Of a stretch of DNA of 64,000 bases, positions 17,471 to 26,238 are shown in pieces. The stretch lies in NCBI GenBank assembly GCA_026994195.1, contig JALWRH010000041.1, forward strand, positions 1-64,000, given 5' to 3'. Under the pieces are notes generated by a model. The model was given only the letters and a program-made list of their open reading frames with translations. It ran no database searches and was not told the DNA's origin. Source of the stretch: Sedimenticola sp. GTDB taxonomy: Bacteria > Pseudomonadota > Gammaproteobacteria > Chromatiales > Chromatiaceae. Both the position numbers and the translations under genes were made by a program. Every line of letters starts with the position of its first letter. Position 1 is the first letter of the stretch.

Positions 17471-18259
17471 CTATTTCGTGATACCCGCGTACAAAGCCGT
17501 GATGTAGTTCATCTGGGCCAGGATCTTGTCCAGAGAACGCACGACCAGTGAAGGGATGTAAGTATTGCCCTTGAGCTGCTTGCTGATCTTGAAGGTGTTC
17601 CAGTCTTTTTCCACCTTGGCCAGCGCATCGTTGATCTCCGAAGTGTTTTCCGGTGCGTTCTGCAACACGCGCAGGGCATCGGTAAATTGCACCACGGCTT
17701 TTTGCATGCCGATATCATACTCCGGATTCTCCAGGCCCCAGCTTTTCAGTACATAGAATTTGCCAATACGTTGGGAGAGCATGCGCTGCCTGCCGGAAAT
17801 GTTGACGAGCTTGCCAGCACTGGTGCCAGAGCGATCCTGAAGGAGCAGGACAAATTTGTGGGCTTTTTTCAAAACTTCATCTGACATGGCCGCCAGCTTT
17901 TCAGCGTTTTCCTTGGTGGGTTTGGTGGTCGCCATGGCCTTGTATTTTTTCCACAGGGCAGCTACTTCAGCGATGGTCTTTTTCTCTTCGCTGGTGGCGG
18001 CAAACTCTTTGAGTTCAGCCAGTTGTTTGTCGAACAGTTTGATGGAATCATTGAGTTGCCTTGCTGCACTGAGCATGACTTTCTGTCCGACCAGTGCATA
18101 GGCCTTGACGATGCGCTGGGACAGCATGCGCTGGCGTCCCGCCTTATTGATAGCGTCGCCCATTGTGAGATTGGCCGCGGTCACGGTTTCAACTGTTCCC
18201 GTGGCCAGGAACAGAACAAGACAGGCAGCGGAAAGAAAACGCATGCTGATTTTCATCAC
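17471..18259 (-). CDS. Secreted protein with two PilJ/NarX-type N-terminal sensor domains
   Basis: 262 residues with a signal peptide (MKISMRFLSAACLVLFLATG...VTAA). Two copies of the PilJ-N signature occur: 'AINKAGRQRMLSQRIVKAY' near residue 38 and 'VNISGRQRMLSQRIGKFY' near 155, each starting a four-helix periplasmic sensor module. There is no transmembrane output domain, so it is a free periplasmic protein. The domain is normally the ligand-sensing part of NarX kinases and PilJ receptors. It lies between adaptor and pump genes of an RND system, 66 bp upstream of the pump. Function unknown; ligand binding is inference. Confidence 0.88.
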   Translation of the reverse strand: MMKISMRFLSAACLVLFLATGTVETVTAANLTMGDAINKAGRQRMLSQRIVKAYALVGQKVMLSAARQLNDSIKLFDKQLAELKEFAATSEEKKTIAEVAALWKKYKAMATTKPTKENAEKLAAMSDEVLKKAHKFVLLLQDRSGTSAGKLVNISGRQRMLSQRIGKFYVLKSWGLENPEYDIGMQKAVVQFTDALRVLQNAPENTSEINDALAKVEKDWNTFKISKQLKGNTYIPSLVVRSLDKILAQMNYITALYAGITK

Positions 18260-18496
18260 AAATTATCCGTTGGTAAATGTTTGATACGATAAGATATACG
18301 CAAATCCAGATTCAAGACCCCATAGCTCAAAGTATAGGCCAGCAGCTTAGTACGATAGAAAAATCTTTGTGTTAGCAATCGAATCTATCGGGTATATGTC
18401 AGCTGATATAAACCTTGTTATACAAGGCATGATTGCGAGCTCGCGGAGCATAGTGGCACAGAGGTGCAGAAACAACATGACCTATGTCATCTAGCA

Positions 18497-19594
18497 CTAC
18501 GTTTGTTCTGAAACTGTGATGGGGGTATCCTTTTTCAGGTTCATGAAGCCGCGTTTGACCAGGATTTCCGAGCCACTGAGCCCTTGCAAAATTTCGACCT
18601 GCCCACCGAAGCGGTTGCCGCTGCGCACCTCGTGACGAATGGCGTGGCCGCTTTTAATGACATAGACATATTCCCCACGCCTGTCCCGGCGCAATGCAGT
18701 GAAAGGAATGAGCAGGCGCTGTTTTGTCTTGCCCATGAGTTCGACCCTGGCGTACTGGCCGGCATGAATCTGAGGTGGGAGTTCCTGCAGATGTATTTCC
18801 ACTTCACCCTGGCGGGTATCGGGATCCAGGGTGGGGTAGATGCGCTGGACACTTCCCTGCAGAGTGGGGATGTAGGGAAGATCCACAAACACTTTTGCCC
18901 GGCTGCCAGTTGTGATGTCGGCAATGAGTTGGGCGGATGCTTTGATCCGCAGCAGCAGTGATTCAGGATCTGCGAGGGTCAGTAGGTGGCTGTTGCGCGA
19001 TTTGATGTCGCCTGGCTCAGCCAGACGCTGGGTGACAATGCCGTCAAAGGGGGCTTTGATGATGGTATAGCTCAGGCGGGTTTCGAGGATCTCTACTTCC
19101 GCCTGGGCAAGTTCCAGATCTGTCTGCGCTCCGGTGAGGGCTTCTTCCGAAGCCGCATTGGTCTTGCGCAGGCGCTCCAGCCGCGCCAACTTGCGCGCAG
19201 CCATCGACCGGCTCGCGCGGGCTTTTTTCAATTCTGCCTGCAGTAGCCGGTCATCCAGGGTGAGCAGGATCTCCCCCTTTCTAACATGATCTCCCTCGTA
19301 CCATGGCAGACGGGTGATGCGTCCTTCTTCCTGGTTGTACACACGCAGGATATGCCGGTGCACCAGTGTTCCAATGCGCTGCCAGGTTCTTGAGATGGGT
19401 TTTTTCTGAACCCTGACAGTTTCCACGAGCACGGGTGTAGGTTTCCGGGCGGTTTTGGGTTTGTCCGTGGAAGAGGGGCCGGCATCGCAGGAAGAGAGCA
19501 ACACCAAGGCGAGCAACAGCAAGGGAAGCCGAACCCGATACCGGAATGCAGGGAAAGCTTTGAGCAGGCCGGAAAGCTGTGGCGGAAAGTTCAT
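18497..19594 (-). CDS. RND membrane-fusion (adaptor) lipoprotein
   Basis: 365 residues. A lipoprotein signal (LLLALVLLSSC) gives Cys about residue 35 as lipidation site. The HlyD/AcrA domain order follows: barrel-sandwich half (EGDHVRKGEILLTLDD), a coiled-coil hairpin rich in K/R/A (residues about 115-170), the second lipoyl half (APFDGIVTQRLAEPGD) and the beta-barrel. Role: bridges the pump encoded downstream to an outer-membrane channel. A 237-bp gap separates it from the PilJ-N gene. Confidence 0.92.
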   Translation of the reverse strand: MNFPPQLSGLLKAFPAFRYRVRLPLLLLALVLLSSCDAGPSSTDKPKTARKPTPVLVETVRVQKKPISRTWQRIGTLVHRHILRVYNQEEGRITRLPWYEGDHVRKGEILLTLDDRLLQAELKKARASRSMAARKLARLERLRKTNAASEEALTGAQTDLELAQAEVEILETRLSYTIIKAPFDGIVTQRLAEPGDIKSRNSHLLTLADPESLLLRIKASAQLIADITTGSRAKVFVDLPYIPTLQGSVQRIYPTLDPDTRQGEVEIHLQELPPQIHAGQYARVELMGKTKQRLLIPFTALRRDRRGEYVYVIKSGHAIRHEVRSGNRFGGQVEILQGLSGSEILVKRGFMNLKKDTPITVSEQT

Positions 19595-19625
19595 GGTTTG
19601 GGAAGCTCTGGCTTATCCTGTACGG

Positions 19626-19985
19626 CTACCGGTAATCGTAGTGTTTGACCTTGCGTTTGATATTCCTTTGCAGGACGACGGCTTCCGGTTTCCACTCCAG
19701 CCCTTCCAGGGGGATTTCCGGGTAGAGATCGTTGAGGGCCACCAGCCGCTCGCCGTTTTCATCGTTGAGATACTGGCGAAACCAGCGCACCCCCTCCACC
19801 AGGGTCATGATGTACATGCCATGGGCGACACGGTCGGCGCGTTCCAGGACAATGATGCAGCCGTCGGGAAATTCTGGTTCCATGCTGTCGCCCAGAACCT
19901 GCAGGGCGAAAGGCTCGTTGTAACTGCAGCCGCTCTTGTCCAGTGATTCCTCCACCGCCAGGCGCTCCTGTTTGCTATCATTCAT
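19626..19985 (-). CDS. S24 (LexA/signal-peptidase-like) domain protein lacking the catalytic lysine
   Basis: 119 residues, no helix-turn-helix. The serine motif is intact (LGDSMEPEFPDG), but the lysine of the Ser-Lys dyad, normally in a V-K-R-L-like strand, seems replaced by arginine (GVRWFRQYL). It is therefore probably not a protease, or uses another base. It is the first gene upstream of the adaptor (31-bp gap) and may sense or regulate the RND operon, but without a DNA-binding domain this is speculative. Confidence 0.78.
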   Translation of the reverse strand: MNDSKQERLAVEESLDKSGCSYNEPFALQVLGDSMEPEFPDGCIIVLERADRVAHGMYIMTLVEGVRWFRQYLNDENGERLVALNDLYPEIPLEGLEWKPEAVVLQRNIKRKVKHYDYR

Positions 19986-20049
19986 GCTCTTCGTAGCAGG
20001 GACGGAAATCCCTGATTTTCAAGGGTTAATTCAAAGGCTTCAGTATAGC

Positions 20050-21873
20050 ATGGTTCATGGTAGGGGGGCTTCTCCCCAAGTGCACAAGAATCGCCGGGAC
20101 TGGCACAACCTGCGCAACATGCTGCCTTTCTTGTGGGAGTTCCGGGGCCGGGCGGCTTTTGCCCTGTTGTGCCTGGTGTTGTCCAAGGTCGCCAACGTGG
20201 GCGTGCCGCTGCTGCTCAAGCAGATCGTCGATGCCCTGGAGCACAAGCCGGAACAGGCGCTTGTGCTGCCCCTGGGCCTGCTTCTCGCCTACGGCGCCCT
20301 GAAGCTGTCCGCCAGCCTGTTCAATGAGTTGCGGGATATCGTTTTTGCCAAGGTGCGCTACAGGGCCATGCGCCGCCTGTCCACCCGGGTACTGGAACAT
20401 CTGCACCGTTTGTCACTGCGTTTCCACCTGGAACGTCAGACGGGGGGCATCAGCCGGGATCTGGAGCGGGGTACCCGCTCCGTAGCGCAGATTCTCAATT
20501 ACATGGCCTTCAGCATCCTGCCCATCCTGGTGGAGTTTGTTCTGGTCGGGGGCATACTGGTGACGCAGTATGACCTGGTGTTCACCCTGATCACTTTTGG
20601 CACCGTGGTGGTCTATGCCCTGGTGACCTTTGCCATCACCGAGTGGCGCATGGATTTCCGTCATCATATGAACCAGCTGGATTCTGAAGCCAACAGCCGG
20701 GCCATGGACAGCCTCATCAACTATGAGACGGTAAAATACTTCGGCAACGAGAGGCTGGAAGTGGAGCGTTTCGACCGCAAGCTGGGAGAATGGGAACACT
20801 GGGCGGTGAAAAGCCAGACCTCCATGTCCCTGCTGAACTTTGCCCAGGGCGCGGTGATTGCCATAGGTGTGACCTTCATCATGGTGTTTGCCGCCCGGGG
20901 GGTAGCCCGTGGCGGCATGAGCATTGGCGACCTGGTGCTGGTCAATGCCTTTCTCCTGCAGCTGTTCATCCCCCTGGGCTTTCTGGGCATTGTTTACCGG
21001 CAGATCAAGTATGCCCTGGCGGATATGGATCTCATCTTCAAGCTGCTGGAGCGGGAGCCGGAAATCCAGGATGCCCCGGATGCCCGGCCCCTGGCGCTGA
21101 CCGAAGGCAGCCTGTCCTTCGAGGGCGTGTGGTTTTCCTACCAGCCCGAGCGGGCCATACTGCGGGATGTGGATTTCCAGGTGCCGGGTGGCCACAAAGT
21201 GGCTATCGTGGGGCACAGCGGGGCGGGAAAGTCCACCATCGCCCGACTGCTGTACCGCTTCTATGATGTCACCGGAGGCTGTATCCGCGTCGATGGCCAG
21301 GATATCCGCCAAGTCACCCAGGACAGCCTCAGAGCCGCCATTGGCATCGTGCCCCAGGATACAGTGCTGTTCAACGACAGCATTTATTACAACATTGCCT
21401 ATGGCCGTATCGATGCCAGCCGTGAAGAAGTGGAAGCAGTGGCCGAACAGGCCCATATCCGGGAATTCATCGAATCCCTGCCTGATGGTTGGGAGACCCA
21501 GGTGGGAGAACGCGGCCTGAAACTTTCCGGAGGGGAGAAACAGCGTGTGGCCATTGCCCGGGCCATACTCAAGCGGCCACGTATCCTGGTGTTCGATGAA
21601 GCCACTTCATCCCTGGACAGCCGTACGGAGCAAGCCATACAGGAAACCCTGGCCCAGGTGGCGCAGCACCATACCACCCTGGTTATTGCTCACCGTCTGT
21701 CCACCGTGGTGGATGCGGACGAAATCCTGGTCATGGACAGAGGAAGCATCGTGGAACGGGGCACCCATGGCGAGTTACTGGCCCTGGGCGGAAATTACGC
21801 CGGTATGTGGGAATTGCAGCAAAAAAAACGGGCCGAGGATGACTCGGCCCGGAACAAGCAGGAGCTTCGATGA
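20050..21873 (+). CDS. Atm1/HMT1-like ABC exporter (fused TMD-NBD half transporter)
   Basis: 607 residues. The N-terminal six-helix domain includes the Atm1-type motif stretch 'INYETVKYFGNE'. The ATPase domain has Walker A GHSGAGKS (about residue 387), Q-loop 'VPQDTVLF', signature LSGGEKQR, Walker B 'RILVFDEATSSLD' and H-loop AHRLS. Family role: export of glutathione-linked or persulfide-containing species and heavy metals; in a sulfur oxidiser it may move glutathione persulfide (inference). ATG 20050 is chosen; upstream in-frame starts run into the divergent S24 gene. The last codons contain the terminator of the opposing gene. Confidence 0.92.
   Translation: MVHGRGASPQVHKNRRDWHNLRNMLPFLWEFRGRAAFALLCLVLSKVANVGVPLLLKQIVDALEHKPEQALVLPLGLLLAYGALKLSASLFNELRDIVFAKVRYRAMRRLSTRVLEHLHRLSLRFHLERQTGGISRDLERGTRSVAQILNYMAFSILPILVEFVLVGGILVTQYDLVFTLITFGTVVVYALVTFAITEWRMDFRHHMNQLDSEANSRAMDSLINYETVKYFGNERLEVERFDRKLGEWEHWAVKSQTSMSLLNFAQGAVIAIGVTFIMVFAARGVARGGMSIGDLVLVNAFLLQLFIPLGFLGIVYRQIKYALADMDLIFKLLEREPEIQDAPDARPLALTEGSLSFEGVWFSYQPERAILRDVDFQVPGGHKVAIVGHSGAGKSTIARLLYRFYDVTGGCIRVDGQDIRQVTQDSLRAAIGIVPQDTVLFNDSIYYNIAYGRIDASREEVEAVAEQAHIREFIESLPDGWETQVGERGLKLSGGEKQRVAIARAILKRPRILVFDEATSSLDSRTEQAIQETLAQVAQHHTTLVIAHRLSTVVDADEILVMDRGSIVERGTHGELLALGGNYAGMWELQQKKRAEDDSARNKQELR
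21821..21851 (-). terminator. Intrinsic terminator of the 21903-22145 gene, inside the ABC exporter's 3' end
   Basis: Read on the minus strand, a 9-bp perfect stem CGGGCCGAG / CTCGGCCCG with a 5-nt loop is followed directly by eight T (A8 at 21821-21828 on the plus strand). It lies within the plus-strand coding sequence (…QQKKRAEDDSARN). Confidence 0.85.
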
Positions 21874-21902
21874 AAAAGGTCGAACCCGGCGTGGGGTTCA
21901 AA

Positions 21903-22145
21903 TCATTGCCGGCAACCGTTGCACCACAGGCCGGACAGTCTGTTGCTATGAACCAGTTTACTCAACTGGCAGGGAAGGCAGCGCCATATGGCATTGGCAG
22001 CACCGATGATCATGCCGGTGAAGATCAGTGCCAGAAACACCTGGTCTATCCAGTTTCTGAGCATGACCCCTTCCATGCCGTATACCATGTAGGTGGCAAT
22101 AGAAAAAATCATGGCTGCCACCAGTCCAATCAAAGTCGGTATCAT
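21903..22145 (-). CDS. Small two-helix membrane protein, unknown function
   Basis: 80 residues. Two hydrophobic helices (TLIGLVAAMIFSIATYMVY and DQVFLALIFTGMIIGAANA) are followed by a cysteine-bearing cytoplasmic or periplasmic tail (CLPCQ ... LWCNGC), two CxxC pairs that could bind metal or form a rubredoxin-like knuckle. Evidence that it is real: GGAGG 8 bp before the ATG and a textbook terminator 50 bp after the stop. Unrelated in sequence to its neighbours. Function not recognised. Confidence 0.82.
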   Translation of the reverse strand: MIPTLIGLVAAMIFSIATYMVYGMEGVMLRNWIDQVFLALIFTGMIIGAANAIWRCLPCQLSKLVHSNRLSGLWCNGCRQ

Positions 22146-22153
22146 CTTTGTGT

Positions 22154-22158
22154 CCTCC
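22154..22158 (-). promoter_or_regulatory. Shine-Dalgarno of the small membrane protein gene
   Basis: CCTCC on the plus strand reads GGAGG on the minus strand, 8 bp upstream of the ATG at 22145. It supports both the gene and its start. Confidence 0.8.
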
Positions 22159-22197
22159 GACAGGATAATAATTTAACATATTAATCTTTTCTAATAC

Positions 22198-23367
22198 ATG
22201 GGCATTGATAATCCGCAATCAAGGACAACCGCCACAAAGCCCCAGATCTATCTGGTGGGTGGCGCTGTGCGTGACCGGTTGCTGGGGCTGCCCGTCGTGG
22301 ACCGGGACTGGGTGGTAGTGGGTGCTACGCCTGCCTATATGCTGGCGCAGGGTTTTCAGCCGCTTCCCGGGGATTTTCCCGTATTCCGGCATCCGGAAAC
22401 CGGCGAGGAATACGCCCTGGCCCGGAGGGAGACCAAGACGGGCAGGGGATACCATGGATTTTCCGTGGAAACCGGCCCGGACGTGACCCTGGAAGAAGAT
22501 CTGTCCCGCCGGGACCTGACTATCAATGCCATGGCCGAGGATGAACAAGGTGTCATCATCGATCCTTTCCATGGCCGGGAAGACCTGGACCAGGGGCTTT
22601 TACGCCATGTCAGCAGCGCCTGGGTGGAAGATCCGGTGCGCATACTGCGCATTGCCCGTTTTGCGGCGCGTTTTGATCCCTGGGGATTCCGCGTGGCCCA
22701 TGGCACCCACGGGCTGATGAAGCAGATGGTGGCTTCCGGCGAACTGGACAGCCTGCAGGGAGTCCGGGTGCGGCAGGAAATGGAAAAGGCCCTCGAGACT
22801 GAGCGGCCCTGGCGTTTCTTTCAGGTGCTGCATGCCAGCGGCGCCCTGGACGTACTGTTTCCGGCCCTGGCCCGGCGCTTGCCGGAGGGTGGGCATGGCC
22901 GGGATTCAGACGCCGAGCCTTGGCAGGTACTCGCCCGGGCGGTGAACGCCGGGTTTCCCCTGGGTTTGCGCCTGGTCAGCCTGTTGCGGTTTGCCGTGGA
23001 TGAAAACCATGATCCAGAGACCCTGTCGTCCTGGCTGGGACTGGATCGTTCCACCGCGGCTCTGCTCAGGGAATGGCAGGCTCTGGCGGATCGACTGAAA
23101 ACCCATGATCCGCAGGATGCTGGGGCCTGGCTGGCGCTGCTGAACAGCTTCAGGAACCGGAGAGAGGAACTGGAAAAACTCCTGAGCATCAGCCAGCCCC
23201 AGTCGGCCAATGAGCTGTTGAGCCGTCTGGCTCAATTCAGACAGGCGGCAGAACAGGTGCGGGGTGATGCGCTGCGGCTTGAGGGCTGGGAAGGCCGGGC
23301 CCTGGGCGAAGAGTTGCAGCGCCGCCGCCAGGCCGCCATTGCAGACGCCATGGAGAAAGTTTCATGA
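22198..23367 (+). CDS. cca: CCA tRNA nucleotidyltransferase
   Basis: 389 residues. The N-terminal nucleotidyltransferase head shows [12 protein letters not shown], the catalytic acidic pair in '[12 protein letters not shown]', '[12 protein letters not shown]' and the '[16 protein letters not shown]' motif for nucleotide selection. The C-terminal 160 residues are helical and I see no HD phosphohydrolase motif, so it appears to be the form without the E. coli-type HD domain. Role: adds or repairs the 3' CCA end of tRNA. It overlaps the sensor kinase gene by 4 bp. Confidence 0.94.
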   Translation: MGIDNPQSRTTATKPQIYLVGGAVRDRLLGLPVVDRDWVVVGATPAYMLAQGFQPLPGDFPVFRHPETGEEYALARRETKTGRGYHGFSVETGPDVTLEEDLSRRDLTINAMAEDEQGVIIDPFHGREDLDQGLLRHVSSAWVEDPVRILRIARFAARFDPWGFRVAHGTHGLMKQMVASGELDSLQGVRVRQEMEKALETERPWRFFQVLHASGALDVLFPALARRLPEGGHGRDSDAEPWQVLARAVNAGFPLGLRLVSLLRFAVDENHDPETLSSWLGLDRSTAALLREWQALADRLKTHDPQDAGAWLALLNSFRNRREELEKLLSISQPQSANELLSRLAQFRQAAEQVRGDALRLEGWEGRALGEELQRRRQAAIADAMEKVS

Positions 23368-24989
23368 TGAGCACAGGAAATACTGAGCTCAAGGAAGACA
23401 CGATCACGCCTTCCATCTGGCAACTGCTGCGCACCGGGCGCCTGTTGCTGCCCCTGTGCCTGCTCTGTGTTGCCGCACTGTTTCTGGCAGGTCTTGCCCT
23501 GTCAGCCCTGCTGGATCGGCAGTTGCAGGGCGGTGGCCTGTGGCTCCTGGGTCTGGCGGTGGTTCTGCTTCTGACAGGGCTGGCGGCCACCCTGTGGCAG
23601 CTCAAAAGCCAGGTGCTCGGACCCCTTGTAACTCTGGAAGGCTCTATCGCACGCCTTTCCCAGGGAGAACCCGGCGCCAGCTTGCCCGACGCGGATACCG
23701 GCGTGTTTACCACTATGGTGCAGGATATCGACAGTATCAGTGAAGAACTCATGGATCTGTACGAGGATATCGACAGCCGTGTGGCCAGGCATACCACTCG
23801 CATGGCGCAGAAAACGGCCTCCCTGAAGATCCTCTATGACGTGGCAGCGACCGTCAACAAAGTGGAAGACCTGGACGAGCTGCTGGTGCGTTTTCTGCGG
23901 GTGCTCAAGGAAATGGTCAATGGCCTGGCCATCAGCGCCCGGGTGGTGCAGCTGGGAGGCAGGATGCGCCTGGTGGGCGCCATTGGCCTGGATGACCGGC
24001 TGCAGCGCGAAGCTGAACTGCTGCCCCTGGAGATATGTCAGTGCGGCATGCCCCTGTCCCCCGGGGATATCTGCTGTGAGCATGGTGGCCGCTGGTGCCG
24101 GGAACAGCTGGGCCGGAAAATGTTTACCCCGGAGGAAGTGGAGTTGATTTCTGTTCCCCTGGAGTATCATGGCGATGTATTGGGCCAGTATGACATTTAC
24201 GTGGAGCGTCCCGGTGTTTCGGACCGGGAGGACATCCTGGAACTGCTGGAAACCGTGGGCAGCCACCTGGGTGTGGCCGTGGCCAAGCAACTGTCGGACG
24301 AAAATGCGCGGCGCCTGTCTATTTACGAGGAACGCAATGCCCTGGCTCACGAACTGCACGACTCTCTGGCCCAGACCCTGGCCAGCCTGCGCTTTCAGGT
24401 GCGCATGATGGAAGACAGCCTGCAACAGCAGGACATGGCATGCCAGGTAGTGGCAGACGACCTGGAGCGTATCCGCAATGGCGTGGATGAAGCCCACACG
24501 GAACTGCGTGAACTGCTCAACAGTTTCCGGGCTTCCATCGATGGGCGGGACTTGAGTGCCGCCCTGGAAAAACTGGTGCAGCGCTTTTCCTCGGAAACCG
24601 GCATCGCCACCTACTACCAGCAGGAATGCCTGCAGATGAAACTTTCTTCGACAGAAGAAATGCAGATGCTGCGCATCGTACAGGAAGCCCTGGCCAACAT
24701 CCGCAAGCATGCCAATGCGCACACGGTGCGGGTATTGCTCACCTGCCGAGCTGGTTTTTACACCCTGCTGGTGGAGGATGATGGCGTTGGTTTCGAAGGC
24801 GCCGCCCGGGAAGGGCACCCGGGTGAACATATTGGCCTGTCCATCATGGAAGAACGAGCGCGGCGTCTCGGCGGGGAACTGCGCATTGAAAGTGAAGTGG
24901 GCGAGGGCACCCGGGTGGAACTGCTTTACCGCCCGGAAGTGCAGCAGCGCGATATTGATGAAAAATGGATAAAGGAGCCTCCGGACTGA
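23364..24989 (+). CDS. NarX-like sensor histidine kinase lacking a periplasmic sensor domain
   Basis: 541 residues. Two helices (about 28-50 and 55-76) are separated by only a few residues ([10 protein letters not shown]), so the periplasmic nitrate-sensing loop of NarX is absent. HAMP follows, then a GAF-like region with a cysteine cluster ([21 protein letters not shown], residues about 223-243). Next are HisKA_3 with the phospho-His in '[14 protein letters not shown]' and a HATPase domain ([20 protein letters not shown]). Input is probably cytoplasmic or redox, via the cysteine cluster (inference). The partner regulator follows with overlapping stop and start. Confidence 0.9.
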   Translation: MMSTGNTELKEDTITPSIWQLLRTGRLLLPLCLLCVAALFLAGLALSALLDRQLQGGGLWLLGLAVVLLLTGLAATLWQLKSQVLGPLVTLEGSIARLSQGEPGASLPDADTGVFTTMVQDIDSISEELMDLYEDIDSRVARHTTRMAQKTASLKILYDVAATVNKVEDLDELLVRFLRVLKEMVNGLAISARVVQLGGRMRLVGAIGLDDRLQREAELLPLEICQCGMPLSPGDICCEHGGRWCREQLGRKMFTPEEVELISVPLEYHGDVLGQYDIYVERPGVSDREDILELLETVGSHLGVAVAKQLSDENARRLSIYEERNALAHELHDSLAQTLASLRFQVRMMEDSLQQQDMACQVVADDLERIRNGVDEAHTELRELLNSFRASIDGRDLSAALEKLVQRFSSETGIATYYQQECLQMKLSSTEEMQMLRIVQEALANIRKHANAHTVRVLLTCRAGFYTLLVEDDGVGFEGAAREGHPGEHIGLSIMEERARRLGGELRIESEVGEGTRVELLYRPEVQQRDIDEKWIKEPPD

Positions 24990-25651
24990 TGCGAATCCTG
25001 TTGATCGATGACCATGCCCTTTTCCGTATCGGCCTGCGTGAACTGCTGGAGCGGCGGGGACTGGATGTTTTGGATGCCGTGGGCGACTGCGAGGAAGGCA
25101 TCCGCCTGGTGCTGGAAAAGCAGCCTGATGTGGTATTGCTGGATATGCGCATGCCGCAGATGACGGGGCTGGAGGTGTTGCGGACCCTGCGTGAGCAGGG
25201 ACAGCAGATGCCCATTGTGATTCTCACCACCAGCCGCGTGGAAAATGATGTGATTGCGTCTTTGCAATGCGGCGCCCAGGGATATCTGTTAAAAGATATG
25301 GAACCTGATGAACTGATTCGTTCTTTGAACGAAATCGTTGCGGGACAGACCGTGGTGGCCAGTGAACTGACCATGGTGCTGGCCAAGGCAGTGCGTGGTG
25401 AAGAGCAGGTCCAGGCCGAATCGGCTATGGATCAGCTTACCCCACGGGAAAAGGAGATTCTCTGTTTGCTTGCTGAAGGCCAGAGCAACAAAGTCATTGC
25501 CCGCAATCTGGGAATCAGTGACGGTACGGTCAAGCTGCATGTGAAGGCTATCCTGCGCAAGCTGGGCGTGCACTCCCGGGTAGAGGCCGCCGTCATTGCC
25601 GTGGAGCAGCGCTTCTGCAACCGGGATGATTCAACGGGTGATCAGGGATAG
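24989..25651 (+). CDS. NarL/FixJ-family response regulator
   Basis: 220 residues. Receiver domain with the acidic pocket LLIDDHALFR, the phospho-acceptor in 'VLLDMRMPQM' (about residue 53) and the conserved Lys in YLLKDME. The C-terminal LuxR-type helix-turn-helix reads LTPREKEILCLLAEG ... KVIARNLGISDGTVK. ATG 24989 overlaps the kinase stop (TGATG). An ATG at 24965 in the same frame is possible, but the MRILLIDDH start is standard. Targets unknown; norEF elsewhere in the window are plausible but unproven. Confidence 0.92.
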   Translation: MRILLIDDHALFRIGLRELLERRGLDVLDAVGDCEEGIRLVLEKQPDVVLLDMRMPQMTGLEVLRTLREQGQQMPIVILTTSRVENDVIASLQCGAQGYLLKDMEPDELIRSLNEIVAGQTVVASELTMVLAKAVRGEEQVQAESAMDQLTPREKEILCLLAEGQSNKVIARNLGISDGTVKLHVKAILRKLGVHSRVEAAVIAVEQRFCNRDDSTGDQG

Positions 25652-25694
25652 GTCTTTTTATAGAGCGAAAAACCAACAACAGAGTGAGCATTGA

Positions 25695-26177
25695 ATGAAA
25701 CGTTTTCTGGAACTGGTTAAAGACTGCATGCACACGGTCAAGGAACTCATGCCCTGGGATCTGGAAGAGCGCATGCAGAAGAATCCGGATATTTTTCTCG
25801 TGGATGTGCGGGAACCCTACGAATATGAAGCGATGCATATCAAAGGTTCGTTGCTGGTTCCCCGGGGCATACTCGAATCCGCCTGCGAATGGGACTATGA
25901 GGAAACGGAACCGGAACTGGTGAGAGCGCGGGAGCGGGAAGTGGTGGTCGTGTGCCGCTCCGGCCAGCGCAGCTTGTTGGCGGCGAACTCCCTGCAGGTG
26001 CTGGGCTTCAAGAACGTCGCTTCTCTGGCGACAGGCATCCGTGGTTGGAAGGACTATGACTTGCCCTTGGTCGATGGCGAAGGCAATGATGTGGATCTGG
26101 ACGATGCCGACGAGTACTTCACTCCCCGGGTGAGGGAAGACCAGTTGCGACCCAAGGACTGGGTGGACCCGGAATAG
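25695..26177 (+). CDS. Rhodanese-domain protein with acidic C-terminal extension
   Basis: 160 residues. Rhodanese fold from about residue 20 to 118 with the active-site loop CRSGQRS and the CDC25-like 'LVDVREPYEYEAMHI' start. After the domain, about 40 residues are acidic and unusual (GEGNDVDLDDADEYF), ending in a basic stretch. Role: persulfide carriage or sulfur transfer; specific partner unknown. Follows the two-component pair by 43 bp and converges with cysG. Confidence 0.88.
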   Translation: MKRFLELVKDCMHTVKELMPWDLEERMQKNPDIFLVDVREPYEYEAMHIKGSLLVPRGILESACEWDYEETEPELVRAREREVVVVCRSGQRSLLAANSLQVLGFKNVASLATGIRGWKDYDLPLVDGEGNDVDLDDADEYFTPRVREDQLRPKDWVDPE

Positions 26178-26196
26178 CGCCTGCCCCGGGGCCGCT

Positions 26197-26238
26197 AACC
26201 CGAATATTTTTCCAGCGACCGGGTGAAATATTAGGGCT
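26197..26238. repeat. Imperfect palindrome between convergent rhodanese and cysG genes
   Basis: AACCCGAATATTT (26197-26209) pairs at 11 of 13 positions with AAATATTAGGGCT (26226-26238). It is positioned to terminate transcription from both sides, though a U-tract is short. It overlaps the last bases of cysG. Confidence 0.5.
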
